Assembly: GCA_902475855.1 (NCBI GenBank)
Contig: CABSBF010000020.1
Location: 1-32,935 of the forward strand
DNA: 32,935 nt
Direction of reading: 5' to 3'
Source of the DNA: an uncultured Eubacteriales bacterium
GTDB lineage: Bacteria > Bacillota > Clostridia > Oscillospirales > Oscillospiraceae
The position numbers and the translations under genes are program-made. Below the pieces are notes generated by a model. It made no database searches. It was not told where the DNA came from and saw only the letters and a list, made by a program, of their open reading frames with translations. This document shows, in pieces, positions 15,179 through 24,372 of this stretch (position 1 is its first letter; every line of letters begins with the position of its first letter).

Positions 15179-16291
15179 ATGAAGTTTACCTGTGAAAAAG
15201 CGCTGCTCACGAGTGCCATCTCTCTGGCCGCGCGAACCGTCGCGCAGAAGAGCACCATTCCCTGCCTGGAGGGCATCTTCGTCCGCGCCGGCACTTCGCT
15301 GCATCTCACCGGCTTCAATCTGGAAACCGGCATCACCGTGCGCGTCGGCGCGCAGGTGACGGAGGCCGGCTCCTGCGTCATGCCCGCGCGCCTGTTCTTT
15401 GACATCGTGCGCAAGCTGCCGGATGAGGAGGTCTGCATCAGCGTAGACGACGGGCTGCACGTTTCCATCCGCGGCGGCGCTTCCTCCTTCCAGATCACGG
15501 CCATGGATCCGGACGATTACCCCGATCTCCCGGAGGTCGATTCCGAGAAGGCCGTTTCCCTGCCGCAGCACGTGCTGCGCGAGATGATCGGCGGAACGAT
15601 CTTCTCCGTATCTGAAAATCAGGCGCGCCCCGTGCATACGGGCTGCCTGATGGAGGTCAGGGACGACTGCATCAATATGGTCGCGGTGGACAGCTTCCGT
15701 CTGGCCCGGCGGACGTATTTCAGCGACGAGCCCTTCGGCCAGGAGCTGAAGTTCGTCGTTCCCGCATCCGGCCTGAAGGAGGTCGAGAAAATCCTTGAGG
15801 ACAGCGACGAGCCCGTCCGCTTCACGCTGGGCGCGAAGCACATCCTCTTTGAGATCGGCGACGCAACGCTCGTCTGCCGTATCCTGGATGGCGAATTTAT
15901 CGACTGGCGCCGCGTCGTGCCGGCCAACAGCCAGACCATCCTGACGGCGAACGTCGCAGAGCTGACCAGCTCCATCGAGCGCGTCGGCCTGATCGTTTCG
16001 GAGAAGGTCAAGAGCCCCGTGCGCTGCGTGTTCGGCGAGGACGTCGCGGATTTCCGCACTTCCAATACCATCGGCTCCGCGCATGATACCTGTTCCATCG
16101 CAGGAAACGGCGGCGAACTGGAGATCGGCTTCCAGTGCCGGTATCTGCTTGACGCATTGCGCGCCGTGCCGGATGAGGAGGTCACACTGGAGCTGCAAAA
16201 CGGCCTGAGTCCCATCGTGCTGACGCCCTGCGACCGGTCAAAGCCGACCTTTGCCTATATGGTCCTGCCCGTCCGCCTGCGCAACGCCTGA
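15179..16291 (+). CDS. dnaN: DNA polymerase III beta clamp
   Basis: A 370-residue sliding clamp, made of three similar beta-clamp domains of about 120 residues each, which dimerises into a ring around DNA and tethers polymerase III and repair enzymes. The N-terminus MKFTCEKALL and the C-terminal peptide-binding region ending FAYMVLPVRL are typical. Length is normal for Firmicutes. GAGGA lies about 6 nt before the ATG. It is the second gene of the origin cluster, separated from dnaA by the candidate oriC and from yaaA by 37 nt. Confidence 0.96.
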   Translation: MKFTCEKALLTSAISLAARTVAQKSTIPCLEGIFVRAGTSLHLTGFNLETGITVRVGAQVTEAGSCVMPARLFFDIVRKLPDEEVCISVDDGLHVSIRGGASSFQITAMDPDDYPDLPEVDSEKAVSLPQHVLREMIGGTIFSVSENQARPVHTGCLMEVRDDCINMVAVDSFRLARRTYFSDEPFGQELKFVVPASGLKEVEKILEDSDEPVRFTLGAKHILFEIGDATLVCRILDGEFIDWRRVVPANSQTILTANVAELTSSIERVGLIVSEKVKSPVRCVFGEDVADFRTSNTIGSAHDTCSIAGNGGELEIGFQCRYLLDALRAVPDEEVTLELQNGLSPIVLTPCDRSKPTFAYMVLPVRLRNA

Positions 16292-16328
16292 TATATTTCC
16301 CGAAAATCCCACGAAAAGAGGAACCCCA

Positions 16329-16580
16329 ATGAAAGTTCGAGTACGGCGCGTTTCCGCCGAACGGATCTCCGTCCCGATCACGACGGAGTTTATCAAGCTG
16401 GAGAGCTTCCTGAAGCTGGCCAACGCCGCCGGTTCCGGCGGAATGGCGAAGAATTTCATCCAGAACGGCGAGGTCGAGGTCAACGGCGAAACCTGCACCA
16501 TGCGCGGCAAAAAGCTGCGCCCCGGCGACAGCGTCCGCTTCGACGGTGCGGAATATCTGGTCACGGATGCAACTCAATAG
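16329..16580 (+). CDS. yaaA: S4-domain RNA-binding protein YaaA
   Basis: An 83-residue S4-like protein, the usual small gene between dnaN and recF. The S4 core is visible as FIKLESFLKLANAAGSGG, then FIQNGEVEVNGE and KLRPGDSV. In B. subtilis YaaA (RlbA) is linked to large ribosomal subunit assembly. ATG at 16329 has GAGGA about 6 nt upstream; a longer frame from 16251 would overlap the end of dnaN and lacks homology. Its last 14 nt overlap the recF start, so recF is probably translationally coupled. Confidence 0.9.
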   Translation: MKVRVRRVSAERISVPITTEFIKLESFLKLANAAGSGGMAKNFIQNGEVEVNGETCTMRGKKLRPGDSVRFDGAEYLVTDATQ

Positions 16581-17670
16581 CCTTGCTCTGCGGGACTTCC
16601 GCAACTACCGCGAATCGCGGGCGGACTTTGTCCCCGGCGTGAATCTGCTCGTCGGCGGCAACGCCAACGGCAAGACGAATCTTCTGGAAGCAATCTATTA
16701 TCTTTCGGCGGGACATTCCTTCCGCACGCGCAGGGAGCAGGAGCTCATCCGCTTCGGCGCGGAGTTTGCGGAGCTCTCCGCCGAGGTGTTCGCGCAGGAA
16801 CGGGAGCAGACCCTGCGGGCGGCGCTCTTTTCCGGGCGGCGGCCGCGCCGCCTCTGGCTCAACGGCGTGAAGCAGAAAACTGCCGCGGAGTTCACGGGCG
16901 TTTTGCATACGGTGCTGTTCTGCCCGGAGGATCTTCTGGTTCTGCGAAAAGGCGCCGCGCCCCGGCGCAGGCTGCTCGATGCCATGATCTGCCAGATCCG
17001 GCCGAATTACGAGGCCGCGCTGACGGAATATCAGCGGCTTCTGGAGCAGAAATCGGCGCTGCTGCGCGCGCAGTATGAAACGCCCGGCCTTCTGGATGTC
17101 CTGCCGGAGTATAACGCGCGCATGGCGCAGGTCGGCGCACTGGTGATCTCTTACCGCGCACGCTATCTGAAATCCTTGCAGGAGGCTGCTGCGGCCTACC
17201 ATGCAGAGTTTTCCGGCGGCGCGGAAACACTCACGCTGACCTACCGCACGGTATCCAATATTGACGATCCCTTTGCCCCGCCGGACACGCTGCGCGCGCA
17301 GCTCCGGGCGCATCAGGAGAGCCACGCCCGGGCCGAGCTGGAGAGCGCGCAGTGCCTCTCCGGGCCGCATAAGGATGATTTTGAGGCGGCAATCAACGGT
17401 CTGTCCGTCGCGGCCTTTGCCTCGCAGGGGCAGACGCGCACCGCGGCGATTTCCGTCAAGCTGGCCGAGCGCGAGCTGCTGCGCCGCGACGCCGGCGAGG
17501 AGCCGGTGCTGCTGCTGGACGACGTTCTGTCCGAGCTGGACGCCGGGCGGCAGGATTTTGTGCTCAATCAGCTCAAAACCGGGCAGGTGTTCATCACCTG
17601 CTGCGAGACCGACCGGCTGACGAAGCTGGGACAGGTGCTGACCGTCACGGACGGCACGATCGGAGGCTAA
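16567..17670 (+). CDS. recF: DNA replication and repair protein RecF
   Basis: A 367-residue SMC-like ATPase that helps RecOR load RecA at gaps and stalled forks. Walker A is GGNANGKTNLLEAI near residue 30, the signature motif is SGPHKDDFE, and Walker B is LLLDDVLSELD. The start ATG at 16567 lies inside yaaA, 14 nt before its stop, and gives the conserved MQLNSLALRDFRNY opening. No strong SD precedes it, consistent with coupling. Length matches the family. Confidence 0.95.
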   Translation: MQLNSLALRDFRNYRESRADFVPGVNLLVGGNANGKTNLLEAIYYLSAGHSFRTRREQELIRFGAEFAELSAEVFAQEREQTLRAALFSGRRPRRLWLNGVKQKTAAEFTGVLHTVLFCPEDLLVLRKGAAPRRRLLDAMICQIRPNYEAALTEYQRLLEQKSALLRAQYETPGLLDVLPEYNARMAQVGALVISYRARYLKSLQEAAAAYHAEFSGGAETLTLTYRTVSNIDDPFAPPDTLRAQLRAHQESHARAELESAQCLSGPHKDDFEAAINGLSVAAFASQGQTRTAAISVKLAERELLRRDAGEEPVLLLDDVLSELDAGRQDFVLNQLKTGQVFITCCETDRLTKLGQVLTVTDGTIGG

Positions 17671-17672
17671 GC

Positions 17673-17924
17673 ATGTATCTATCCATCGGCGGCGATATGG
17701 CCGTGCGCGACCGCGCCGTGATCGGCGTTTTTGATCTGGACAACACGACCTGTTCCAAGCGGACGCGCGAACTGCTGCGCCGCGCGGAGGAGCTGGGCGG
17801 CGTGGTGGATGTGTCCGGCGAGCTCCCGAAGAGCTTTGTTCTGACGGAGGAATTCGGCATGGAGCGCATCTATCTGACGCAGTTCAATGCCGCCGCGCTG
17901 GAAAAACGCCTGAAACGGGGATAG
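17673..17924 (+). CDS. remB: DUF370 protein, RemB/YaaB-like
   Basis: An 83-residue small protein of the DUF370/RemA family (MYLSIGGDMAVRDRAVIGVFDLDNTT). In B. subtilis the copy between recF and gyrB is YaaB (RemB), and the related RemA activates biofilm-matrix genes by wrapping DNA. Position, two nt after recF and upstream of gyrB, supports RemB rather than RemA. GGAGG lies 6 nt before the ATG. Direct function in this organism is not known. Confidence 0.9.
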   Translation: MYLSIGGDMAVRDRAVIGVFDLDNTTCSKRTRELLRRAEELGGVVDVSGELPKSFVLTEEFGMERIYLTQFNAAALEKRLKRG

Positions 17925-18008
17925 GAACGGCTCCCGCAATGATGAAACTGTCATCTTCCCCGGCTTCCCCGCAGCCGGCGGAAAATGCGAATGATAAGGA
18001 GAATCTGA

Positions 18009-19952
18009 ATGTCTGAAGAACTGCTCAATACCAAGGTAGAACAGGAATATGACGCTTCGCAAATTCAAGTTCTGGAGGGCTTGGAGGCGGTGCGCAAGCG
18101 CCCCGGTATGTATATCGGCTCGACCTCGTCGAGCGGTCTGCATCACCTCGTCTACGAGATCGTGGATAACGCTATCGACGAAGCGCTTGCGGGCTTCTGC
18201 AAGCATATCGTCGTAACGATCAATCCCGGCGATACCATCACCGTCGAGGACGACGGCCGCGGCATCCCCGTGGATATCCAGGCGCAGACCGGCCGGCCGG
18301 CGCTGGAGGTCGTCTACACCGTCCTGCACGCAGGCGGCAAATTCGGCGGCGGGGGCTATAAGGTCTCCGGCGGTCTGCACGGCGTGGGCGCGTCCGTTGT
18401 CAACGCGCTGTCCGAATGGCTGGAGGTGGAGGTCCATAAAGAGGGCAAAATCTATCAGATGAAGTTCTCCCGCGGCCATATCACGCAGGAAATGCGCGTG
18501 ATCGGCAATACGGAGCGCCACGGCACGATCGTCACCTTCAAGCCCGACCCCGAGATGTTCGACACGCTGGTCTACGACTACGAGACGCTGCACGCCAGAA
18601 TGCGCGAGCAGGCTTTCCTGAATGCCGGCCTGCACATCACCATCCGCGACGCGCGCACCGAGGACGGCCCCTCCGCCGCCATGTGCTACGAGGGCGGCAT
18701 CCGCGAGTTCGTCCAGTGGTACAACCGCCACAAGACGGCGCTGCACGAAGAGGTCATCTACATCGCAGGCACGAAGAACAACGCCGAGGCCGAGGTCGCG
18801 ATGCAGTATAACGATTCCTACAACGAAACCATCGTTTCCTTTGCCAATAACATCCATACGCCGGAGGGCGGTATGCACGAGACGGGCTTCAAGACGGCTC
18901 TGACGCGCGTGCTGAACGCCTACGGCATGAAGATGGGCATCATCAAGACCGACGCCGACAAGGTTTCCGGCGAGGACTGCCGCGAAGGTCTGACCGCGGT
19001 CATCTCCGTCAAGCTGACGGACGCGCAGTTTGAAGGGCAGACCAAGGCCAAGCTCGGCAACGCCTATATCCGCACGCTGGTCGATAACATCGTCAACACC
19101 CAGCTCACGGAATTCTTTGAGGAGCACCCCGCCATTGCGCGGACAATCCTCGATAAGGCCATGACCGCCAACCGCGCCCGCGAGGCCGCGCGCAAGGCGC
19201 GCGAATCCATCCGCCGCAAGACCGCCCTCGGCGGCGCGGCCATGCCGGATAAGCTGCGCGACTGCAACGAGACCGACCCCACCCTGACCGAAATCTACAT
19301 CGTCGAGGGCGACTCCGCAGGCGGCTCCGCCACGCAGGGGCGCGACTCGCGCTTTCAGGCCATCCTGCCCCTGTGGGGCAAGATGCTCAACGTGGAGAAG
19401 GCCAGAGAGGACAAGGTCATCGGCAACGACAAGCTACAGCCTGTCATCACCGCGCTGGGCGCCGGCATCGGCGAGGAATTCAACCTTGAAAAGCTCCGCT
19501 ATCATAAGATCGTCATCATGGCCGACGCCGACGTCGACGGCGCGCACATCCGCACGCTGCTTCTGACCTTCTTCTTCCGCTTCATGCGGCCGCTCATCGA
19601 GCAGGGCTATGTCTATTCCGCCGTGCCGCCCCTGTATAAGCTCACGCGCGGCAAGAACGTCACGCGCGTCGCCTATTCCGATGAGGAGCGCGACGCCATC
19701 TCCGCGGAGCTGCGCGGCGGCAATCCCAATGTCAATGTCGGCATCAGCCGCTTCAAGGGTCTGGGCGAGATGAACCCCCACGAGCTGTGGGAAACGACCA
19801 TGAACCCCGAGACCCGCACGCTGCGCCGCATCTGTCTGGAGGACGCCATCCGGGCCGACGAGACCTTCACCCTGCTCATGGGCGAGAAGGTCGAGCCGCG
19901 CAAGGAATTCATCGAGCAGAACGCGCGCTACGTCGCGAATCTGGACTATTAA
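18009..19952 (+). CDS. gyrB: DNA gyrase subunit B
   Basis: A 647-residue GyrB, the ATPase half of gyrase that drives negative supercoiling. The GHKL ATP site is shown by EIVDNAIDEALAGF, DDGRGIPVD and GGLHGVGASVVNALS. The TOPRIM domain has EGDSAGGSA and the metal motif DADVDGAHIRT. The C-terminus RFKGLGEMNPHELWETTMNP fits. Length matches Gram-positive GyrB, without the large insert of Gram-negatives. AAGGAG lies 6 nt before the ATG. It begins 84 nt after remB; an imperfect GATGA/TCATC repeat in that gap has no evident role. gyrA follows 12 nt later. Confidence 0.97.
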   Translation: MSEELLNTKVEQEYDASQIQVLEGLEAVRKRPGMYIGSTSSSGLHHLVYEIVDNAIDEALAGFCKHIVVTINPGDTITVEDDGRGIPVDIQAQTGRPALEVVYTVLHAGGKFGGGGYKVSGGLHGVGASVVNALSEWLEVEVHKEGKIYQMKFSRGHITQEMRVIGNTERHGTIVTFKPDPEMFDTLVYDYETLHARMREQAFLNAGLHITIRDARTEDGPSAAMCYEGGIREFVQWYNRHKTALHEEVIYIAGTKNNAEAEVAMQYNDSYNETIVSFANNIHTPEGGMHETGFKTALTRVLNAYGMKMGIIKTDADKVSGEDCREGLTAVISVKLTDAQFEGQTKAKLGNAYIRTLVDNIVNTQLTEFFEEHPAIARTILDKAMTANRAREAARKARESIRRKTALGGAAMPDKLRDCNETDPTLTEIYIVEGDSAGGSATQGRDSRFQAILPLWGKMLNVEKAREDKVIGNDKLQPVITALGAGIGEEFNLEKLRYHKIVIMADADVDGAHIRTLLLTFFFRFMRPLIEQGYVYSAVPPLYKLTRGKNVTRVAYSDEERDAISAELRGGNPNVNVGISRFKGLGEMNPHELWETTMNPETRTLRRICLEDAIRADETFTLLMGEKVEPRKEFIEQNARYVANLDY

Positions 19953-19964
19953 GGAGGAGAGCGT

Positions 19965-22448
19965 TTGGCACACCATAAGAAGGATTACAAGCCGGAGGAT
20001 ATTCTCTATCCCCAGCAGAACATCGTCACCTCCGAGCTTGTCCATGAAATGACCACCAGCTACATGGAATACGCGATGTCCGTCATCGTCGGGCGCGCTC
20101 TGCCGGACGTGCGCGACGGCCTGAAGCCCGTGCATCGCCGCATCCTGTACGCCATGTATGAAGACGGCCTGACCTCCGACCGGCCGTTCAAAAAATCCGC
20201 CACCTGCGTAGGCGACGTGCTGGGCCGTTACCACCCGCACGGCGACCAGAGCGTTTACGACGCCCTCGTGCGTCTGGCGCAGGACTTTTCCATGCGCTAT
20301 ATGCTCGTCGACGGCCACGGAAACTTCGGCTCCGTCGACGGCGACCCCCCCGCGGCCTACCGTTATACCGAGGCGCGCCTGAGCAAGATCTCCAATGAGA
20401 TGCTGCGCGATCTGGACAAGGACACCGTGGACTGGGATCCCAACTTCGACGAAAGCCGCAAGGAGCCGCGCGTGCTGCCCAGCCGCTTCCCCAACCTGCT
20501 GGTCAACGGCTCGTCCGGCATCGCCGTCGGCATGGCAACAAATATCCCTCCGCACAATCTGCGCGAGGTCATCAATGCCTGCCTGTGCATTCTGGATAAT
20601 CCCGAAGCGACGCTGGCCGATCTCATGGAGCACGTGCAGGGCCCGGATTTTCCCACCAGCGGACTGATTCTCGGCCGTGCGGGCATCCGCGCCGCCTATG
20701 CCACCGGCCGCGGCCGCGTGACCATGCGCGCCCGGACGGATTTTGAGGAATTCGGTCAGAACCGCACCCGCATCATCGTCCACGAGATTCCCTATCAGGT
20801 CAATAAGCGGATGCTCATCAAATCCATGGCCGATCAGGTCAACGACAAGCGGCTCGACGGCATCTCCGACATCCGCGACGAATCCGACCGCACCGGCATG
20901 CGCATCGTCATCGAGCTCAAGCGCGAGGCAAATCCGCAGGTCGTCCTGAACCGTCTGTTCGCGCAGACGCAGCTTCAGACCACCTTCGCCGTGAATATGC
21001 TGGCGCTCGTCAGGAACCAGAGCCAGCCGAAGGTTCTCACCCTGCGCGAGATCCTGGATGAATATCTTGCTTATCAGGAAGAGATCATCATCCGCCGCAC
21101 GCGCTACGACCTCAAAAAAGCGCAGGAGCGCGCCCATCTGATCGAGGGTCTGCTCATCGCGCAGGACAATATCGACGAGGTCATCCGCATCATCCGCACC
21201 AGCTACGACAATGCCAAGGAAAACCTGATGCAGCGCTTCGGCCTGGACGAGATTCAGGCGCAGGCCATTCTGGATATGCGCCTGAAGGCCCTGCAGGGCC
21301 TTGACCGCGAGAAGCTTCAGAATGAATACAAGGAGCTCGAGGAGCGCATCGCCTATTTCCAGCGCGTGCTGGGCGACATCAACCTGGTCAATGACATCCT
21401 CAAGGAGGAGCTGACCCAGATCCGCGACAAATTCGGCGACGACCGCCGCACGGAAATTCAGGACGTCGAGGACGAGATCGACATCGAGGACCTCATCGAG
21501 GAGGAGGACTGCTGCTACACGCTCTCCAACGCAGGATACATCAAGCGGATGCCAGTCGATACCTACCGCACCCAGCGGCGCGGCGGCCGCGGCGTTTCCG
21601 GCCAGAGCCTGAAGGAAGAGGACTATGTGAAAAACCTCTTCATCGCCTCCACGCACGACTACGTCCTGTTCTTCACGAACCGCGGGCGCGTACACCGCAA
21701 GAAGGGCTACCTCATCCCGGAGGCCGGGCGCACCGCGCGCGGCACGAACATCGTCAATGTTCTGCCGCTGGAGCCGGACGAGCGCGTCACGGCCATGCTC
21801 CTGACCCGCGATTTCCCGGACGATGAGTACCTCGCCATGGTCACGAAAAACGGCACGGTCAAGCGCTTGCAGCTCAGCGCGATCCACACCGCGCGCAAGG
21901 CAGGCATCCGCGCCCTGTCCCTGGACGAGGGCGATGAGCTGATCGGCGTGATGCGCACGTCGGGCAGCGATAATCTGCTCATTGCGACGAAAAACGGCAT
22001 GGCCATCTGCTTTGCCGAAACGGACGTGCGTCCCATGGGCCGCGACGCGGCAGGCGTGCGCGGCATCCGCCTCGGCGCGGACGACTGCGTCATCGGCGCA
22101 GCGGTCGCGGAGCCGGGCAAGACCCTGCTCACCGTCACCGAAAACGGCTACGGCAAGCGCACCCCGGTCGAGAGCTACCTGCGCGGCGACGAGGTGCAGG
22201 GGCGCGGCGGCAAGGGTATGCGCAACTACCGCCTGACGGATAAGACCGGCTTTGTCGCGGGCGCGGCAGTCGTGTCCGATTCGGACGACATCATGCTCAT
22301 CGAGTCCGGCGGCGTCATCCTGCGCACCCCGGCCGGCAGCATCAATATCTACGGCCGCGATACGCAGGGCGTCATTCTGATGCGCGTGGAGCCCGGCAAT
22401 CGCCTGATCGCCGTGCAGCGCGTCGAGGGCGAGCTGGAGGAGGAATAA
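19965..22448 (+). CDS. gyrA: DNA gyrase subunit A
   Basis: An 827-residue GyrA that cleaves and passes DNA. The catalytic tyrosine is Tyr134 in AAYRYTEARL. The C-terminal beta-pinwheel has a GyrA box, QRRGGRG, and a second QGRGGKG, which marks GyrA rather than ParC. Translation starts at a TTG (19965) with AAGGAGG 6 nt upstream. The quinolone-resistance region reads HPHGDQSVYDA: Gln95 (codon 20247-20249) takes the place of Escherichia coli Ser83, and Asp99 matches Asp87. Gln at this site is unusual for gyrase and would be expected to weaken quinolone binding through the water-metal bridge; this is an inference. Confidence 0.96.
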   Translation: MAHHKKDYKPEDILYPQQNIVTSELVHEMTTSYMEYAMSVIVGRALPDVRDGLKPVHRRILYAMYEDGLTSDRPFKKSATCVGDVLGRYHPHGDQSVYDALVRLAQDFSMRYMLVDGHGNFGSVDGDPPAAYRYTEARLSKISNEMLRDLDKDTVDWDPNFDESRKEPRVLPSRFPNLLVNGSSGIAVGMATNIPPHNLREVINACLCILDNPEATLADLMEHVQGPDFPTSGLILGRAGIRAAYATGRGRVTMRARTDFEEFGQNRTRIIVHEIPYQVNKRMLIKSMADQVNDKRLDGISDIRDESDRTGMRIVIELKREANPQVVLNRLFAQTQLQTTFAVNMLALVRNQSQPKVLTLREILDEYLAYQEEIIIRRTRYDLKKAQERAHLIEGLLIAQDNIDEVIRIIRTSYDNAKENLMQRFGLDEIQAQAILDMRLKALQGLDREKLQNEYKELEERIAYFQRVLGDINLVNDILKEELTQIRDKFGDDRRTEIQDVEDEIDIEDLIEEEDCCYTLSNAGYIKRMPVDTYRTQRRGGRGVSGQSLKEEDYVKNLFIASTHDYVLFFTNRGRVHRKKGYLIPEAGRTARGTNIVNVLPLEPDERVTAMLLTRDFPDDEYLAMVTKNGTVKRLQLSAIHTARKAGIRALSLDEGDELIGVMRTSGSDNLLIATKNGMAICFAETDVRPMGRDAAGVRGIRLGADDCVIGAAVAEPGKTLLTVTENGYGKRTPVESYLRGDEVQGRGGKGMRNYRLTDKTGFVAGAAVVSDSDDIMLIESGGVILRTPAGSINIYGRDTQGVILMRVEPGNRLIAVQRVEGELEEE

Positions 22449-22973
22449 ATGAATCCGAAGTTTGTGGTAAAAACAACGCTGAATCAGAGCGCGCAGTATG
22501 AGGCTTCCCGCGGCGCGGGCAGCAAATTCGCCCGTATCCTGACCTATGTTCTGCTTGGCATCGCCGTGGTGCTGATCGGCGCGATGATTTACATCTTCCT
22601 GAAGAATGGTACGATGAAGAACATCTTCATTGTGGTCATCATGCTGGCGGCGCTCGCCTACCTCGTGTATAACCAGTTCTTCGCGCCCAAGCGTGCGCTT
22701 CAGAAGTGGGAGGACGGCATGATCAAAAACTTCGGCGTGAAGGAGATCCACCTGACCACCGAGTTCTACGACCTCATTTTCGTGCAGTCCAACGACCTCA
22801 GCGACGAGACGATAGAGGAGGGCTTCTCCGGCATCAATGACTTCCGCGAGACGGAGCACCTGTTTCTGCTGCAATGCAAGCACCAGAAGTGGTTTTTCGT
22901 CGATAAGGCGGGCTTCACCGTGGGAACGCCGGAGCAGTTCCGCGCGTTCTTCACCGAGCGCCTGAAAAAATAG
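22449..22973 (+). CDS. YcxB-like membrane protein
   Basis: A 174-residue protein with two adjacent TM segments (about 30-50 and 56-74) and a C-terminal soluble domain. That domain has the YcxB-like features: HLFLLQCKHQKWFFVDKAGF followed by a TPEQFRAFF motif. Function of the family is unknown. It begins immediately after the gyrA stop, with its GGAGGAGG site inside the last gyrA codons, and is followed 10 nt later by hemW. Co-transcription with gyrase is likely, but there is no known functional link. Confidence 0.78.
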   Translation: MNPKFVVKTTLNQSAQYEASRGAGSKFARILTYVLLGIAVVLIGAMIYIFLKNGTMKNIFIVVIMLAALAYLVYNQFFAPKRALQKWEDGMIKNFGVKEIHLTTEFYDLIFVQSNDLSDETIEEGFSGINDFRETEHLFLLQCKHQKWFFVDKAGFTVGTPEQFRAFFTERLKK

Positions 22974-22983
22974 GAGGGGCGAT

Positions 22984-24189
22984 ATGGCATTATCCTTTCT
23001 CAAGCGTCCGGCCGCGAACAAAAAGCTGGGCATCTATGTGCATATCCCCTTCTGCAAGAGCAAGTGCGAATACTGCGATTTCTACTCCCTCGGCGGCAGC
23101 CGCGACCGCCATGTGACGGACGACTATTTGCAGGCGCTGGCCGACCATATCAAGGAATCCGGCCGCCTTGCGCCGGAGCATGTGGTCGATACGGTCTATT
23201 TCGGCGGCGGTACGCCCAGCTTTTTCGGCGCAGAGAACCTGGAGAAAATTCTCGACGAAATCCAGCGCCGCTTCCGCCTGAATGCGGAGGCGGAGATCAC
23301 GCTGGAGGCCAACCCCGACAGCGTGACGAATCAGTCGCTTAAAAAGCTCCTGCGCGCGGGCTTCAACCGCATTTCCATCGGCATTCAGTCAGATGACGAC
23401 GAGATGCTCAAGAAGCTCGGCCGCCCGCACACCTATGAGCAGGCGCGGCAGGCGGTGCAGCGCGCGAGAGAGGCCGGGTTTACCAATGTGTCGGTCGATC
23501 TGATGTACGGCCTGCCCAACCAGACCCTCACCGCCTGGAAGGAAACGGTAGAAAACGTCCTGACGCTCAAGCCCGACCACCTCTCGGCCTACGCCCTGCG
23601 CGTGGAGGAGGGTACGCCCCTGTGGGGCTACCGCGACTGCGCCAACCTTCCGGATGACGACCGGCAGGCGGATATGTATCTTGCAGCCTGCCGCATCCTG
23701 CGCGATTACGGCTACGAGCACTATGAGATCTCCAATTTCGCCAAGCCGGGCTTCGCCTCGCGGCACAATCTGAAATACTGGAATCTGGATGAGTACCTTG
23801 GCTTCGGCCCCTCGGCGGCTTCGGATTTCGGCGGCAAGCGCTTCAGCGCGGTGGCCGATCTGCGCGCCTATATCGACGGAATCCGACAGCACGGCACCAT
23901 TCTGCGCGAGTGCGACGCCATCCCCATGCGCGAGCGTGCGGGAGAATATGTGATGCTGCGCCTGCGCACGAACCTCGGCATTGAGGAAAAGGAGTACGAA
24001 ACCCGTTTTCTTATGCCCTTCAAGCCGCTGGAAACGCTGCTCGGCCGCTTTCAGACCCGCGGCTATACCGAAAAGCGCGACGACGGCCGCTGGGTGCTGA
24101 CGGAGCAGGGCTGGCTGGTGTCCAATCAGATCATCATCACCCTCAACGAGGCGCAGGAGCGCTCCACCCCGCTGGCAAAGAAGCGTTAA
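22984..24189 (+). CDS. hemW: Radical SAM heme chaperone HemW
   Basis: A 401-residue radical-SAM protein. The cluster motif is C24-x3-C28-x2-C31 followed by Asp-Phe33, the HemW form, instead of the extra Cys of true coproporphyrinogen dehydrogenase HemN. The heme-binding motif HNLKYW is at 261-266. HemW proteins bind heme and deliver it to respiratory proteins rather than oxidise coproporphyrinogen. Older annotations call it oxygen-independent coproporphyrinogen III oxidase-like. GGAGGGG lies about 4 nt before the ATG. No heme biosynthesis genes are nearby. Confidence 0.9.
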   Translation: MALSFLKRPAANKKLGIYVHIPFCKSKCEYCDFYSLGGSRDRHVTDDYLQALADHIKESGRLAPEHVVDTVYFGGGTPSFFGAENLEKILDEIQRRFRLNAEAEITLEANPDSVTNQSLKKLLRAGFNRISIGIQSDDDEMLKKLGRPHTYEQARQAVQRAREAGFTNVSVDLMYGLPNQTLTAWKETVENVLTLKPDHLSAYALRVEEGTPLWGYRDCANLPDDDRQADMYLAACRILRDYGYEHYEISNFAKPGFASRHNLKYWNLDEYLGFGPSAASDFGGKRFSAVADLRAYIDGIRQHGTILRECDAIPMRERAGEYVMLRLRTNLGIEEKEYETRFLMPFKPLETLLGRFQTRGYTEKRDDGRWVLTEQGWLVSNQIIITLNEAQERSTPLAKKR

Positions 24190-24289
24190 GCCATTTTTTC
24201 CCGCCCTTTCCTGCCGGGCGCTCCATAGCCCGTCTGCGCGGGCATTCGCGTGCGCGCGATTTTCTCCTGTTTTTCCCCGGTTCCGGGGC

Positions 24290-24318
24290 TTGCATTGTGA
24301 GAAACGCTGTGATATAAT
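24290..24318 (+). promoter_or_regulatory. Strong promoter for pyrophosphate-PFK
   Basis: TTGCAT (24290-24295), 17 nt, perfect TATAAT (24313-24318). Transcription would start near 24325 with a leader of about 48 nt. No riboswitch or clear hemW terminator is visible in the gap. Confidence 0.8.
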
Positions 24319-24372
24319 CAGCAGCGTTAAAAAATAAAGAATGTACGAATATCAATACGGAGGTAACATTCT

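Noticed and set aside
18161..18169. A near-DnaA box (CGTGGATAA) in gyrB
   Set aside because: It encodes the conserved Val-Asp-Asn of the ATP site, so it is explained by coding constraint.
19965..22448. ParC (topoisomerase IV) instead of GyrA
   Set aside because: A GyrA box QRRGGRG is present and the gene follows gyrB in the origin cluster.
19434..23033. A 1199-codon open frame on the minus strand antisense to gyrB, gyrA and the YcxB-like gene
   Set aside because: It is a mirror of GC-rich codon use in strongly conserved genes. No SD, family or coherent composition supports it.
22984..24189. Calling this gene a true coproporphyrinogen III dehydrogenase (HemN)
   Set aside because: The motif lacks the extra cysteine and has the HNxxYW heme-binding signature of HemW.
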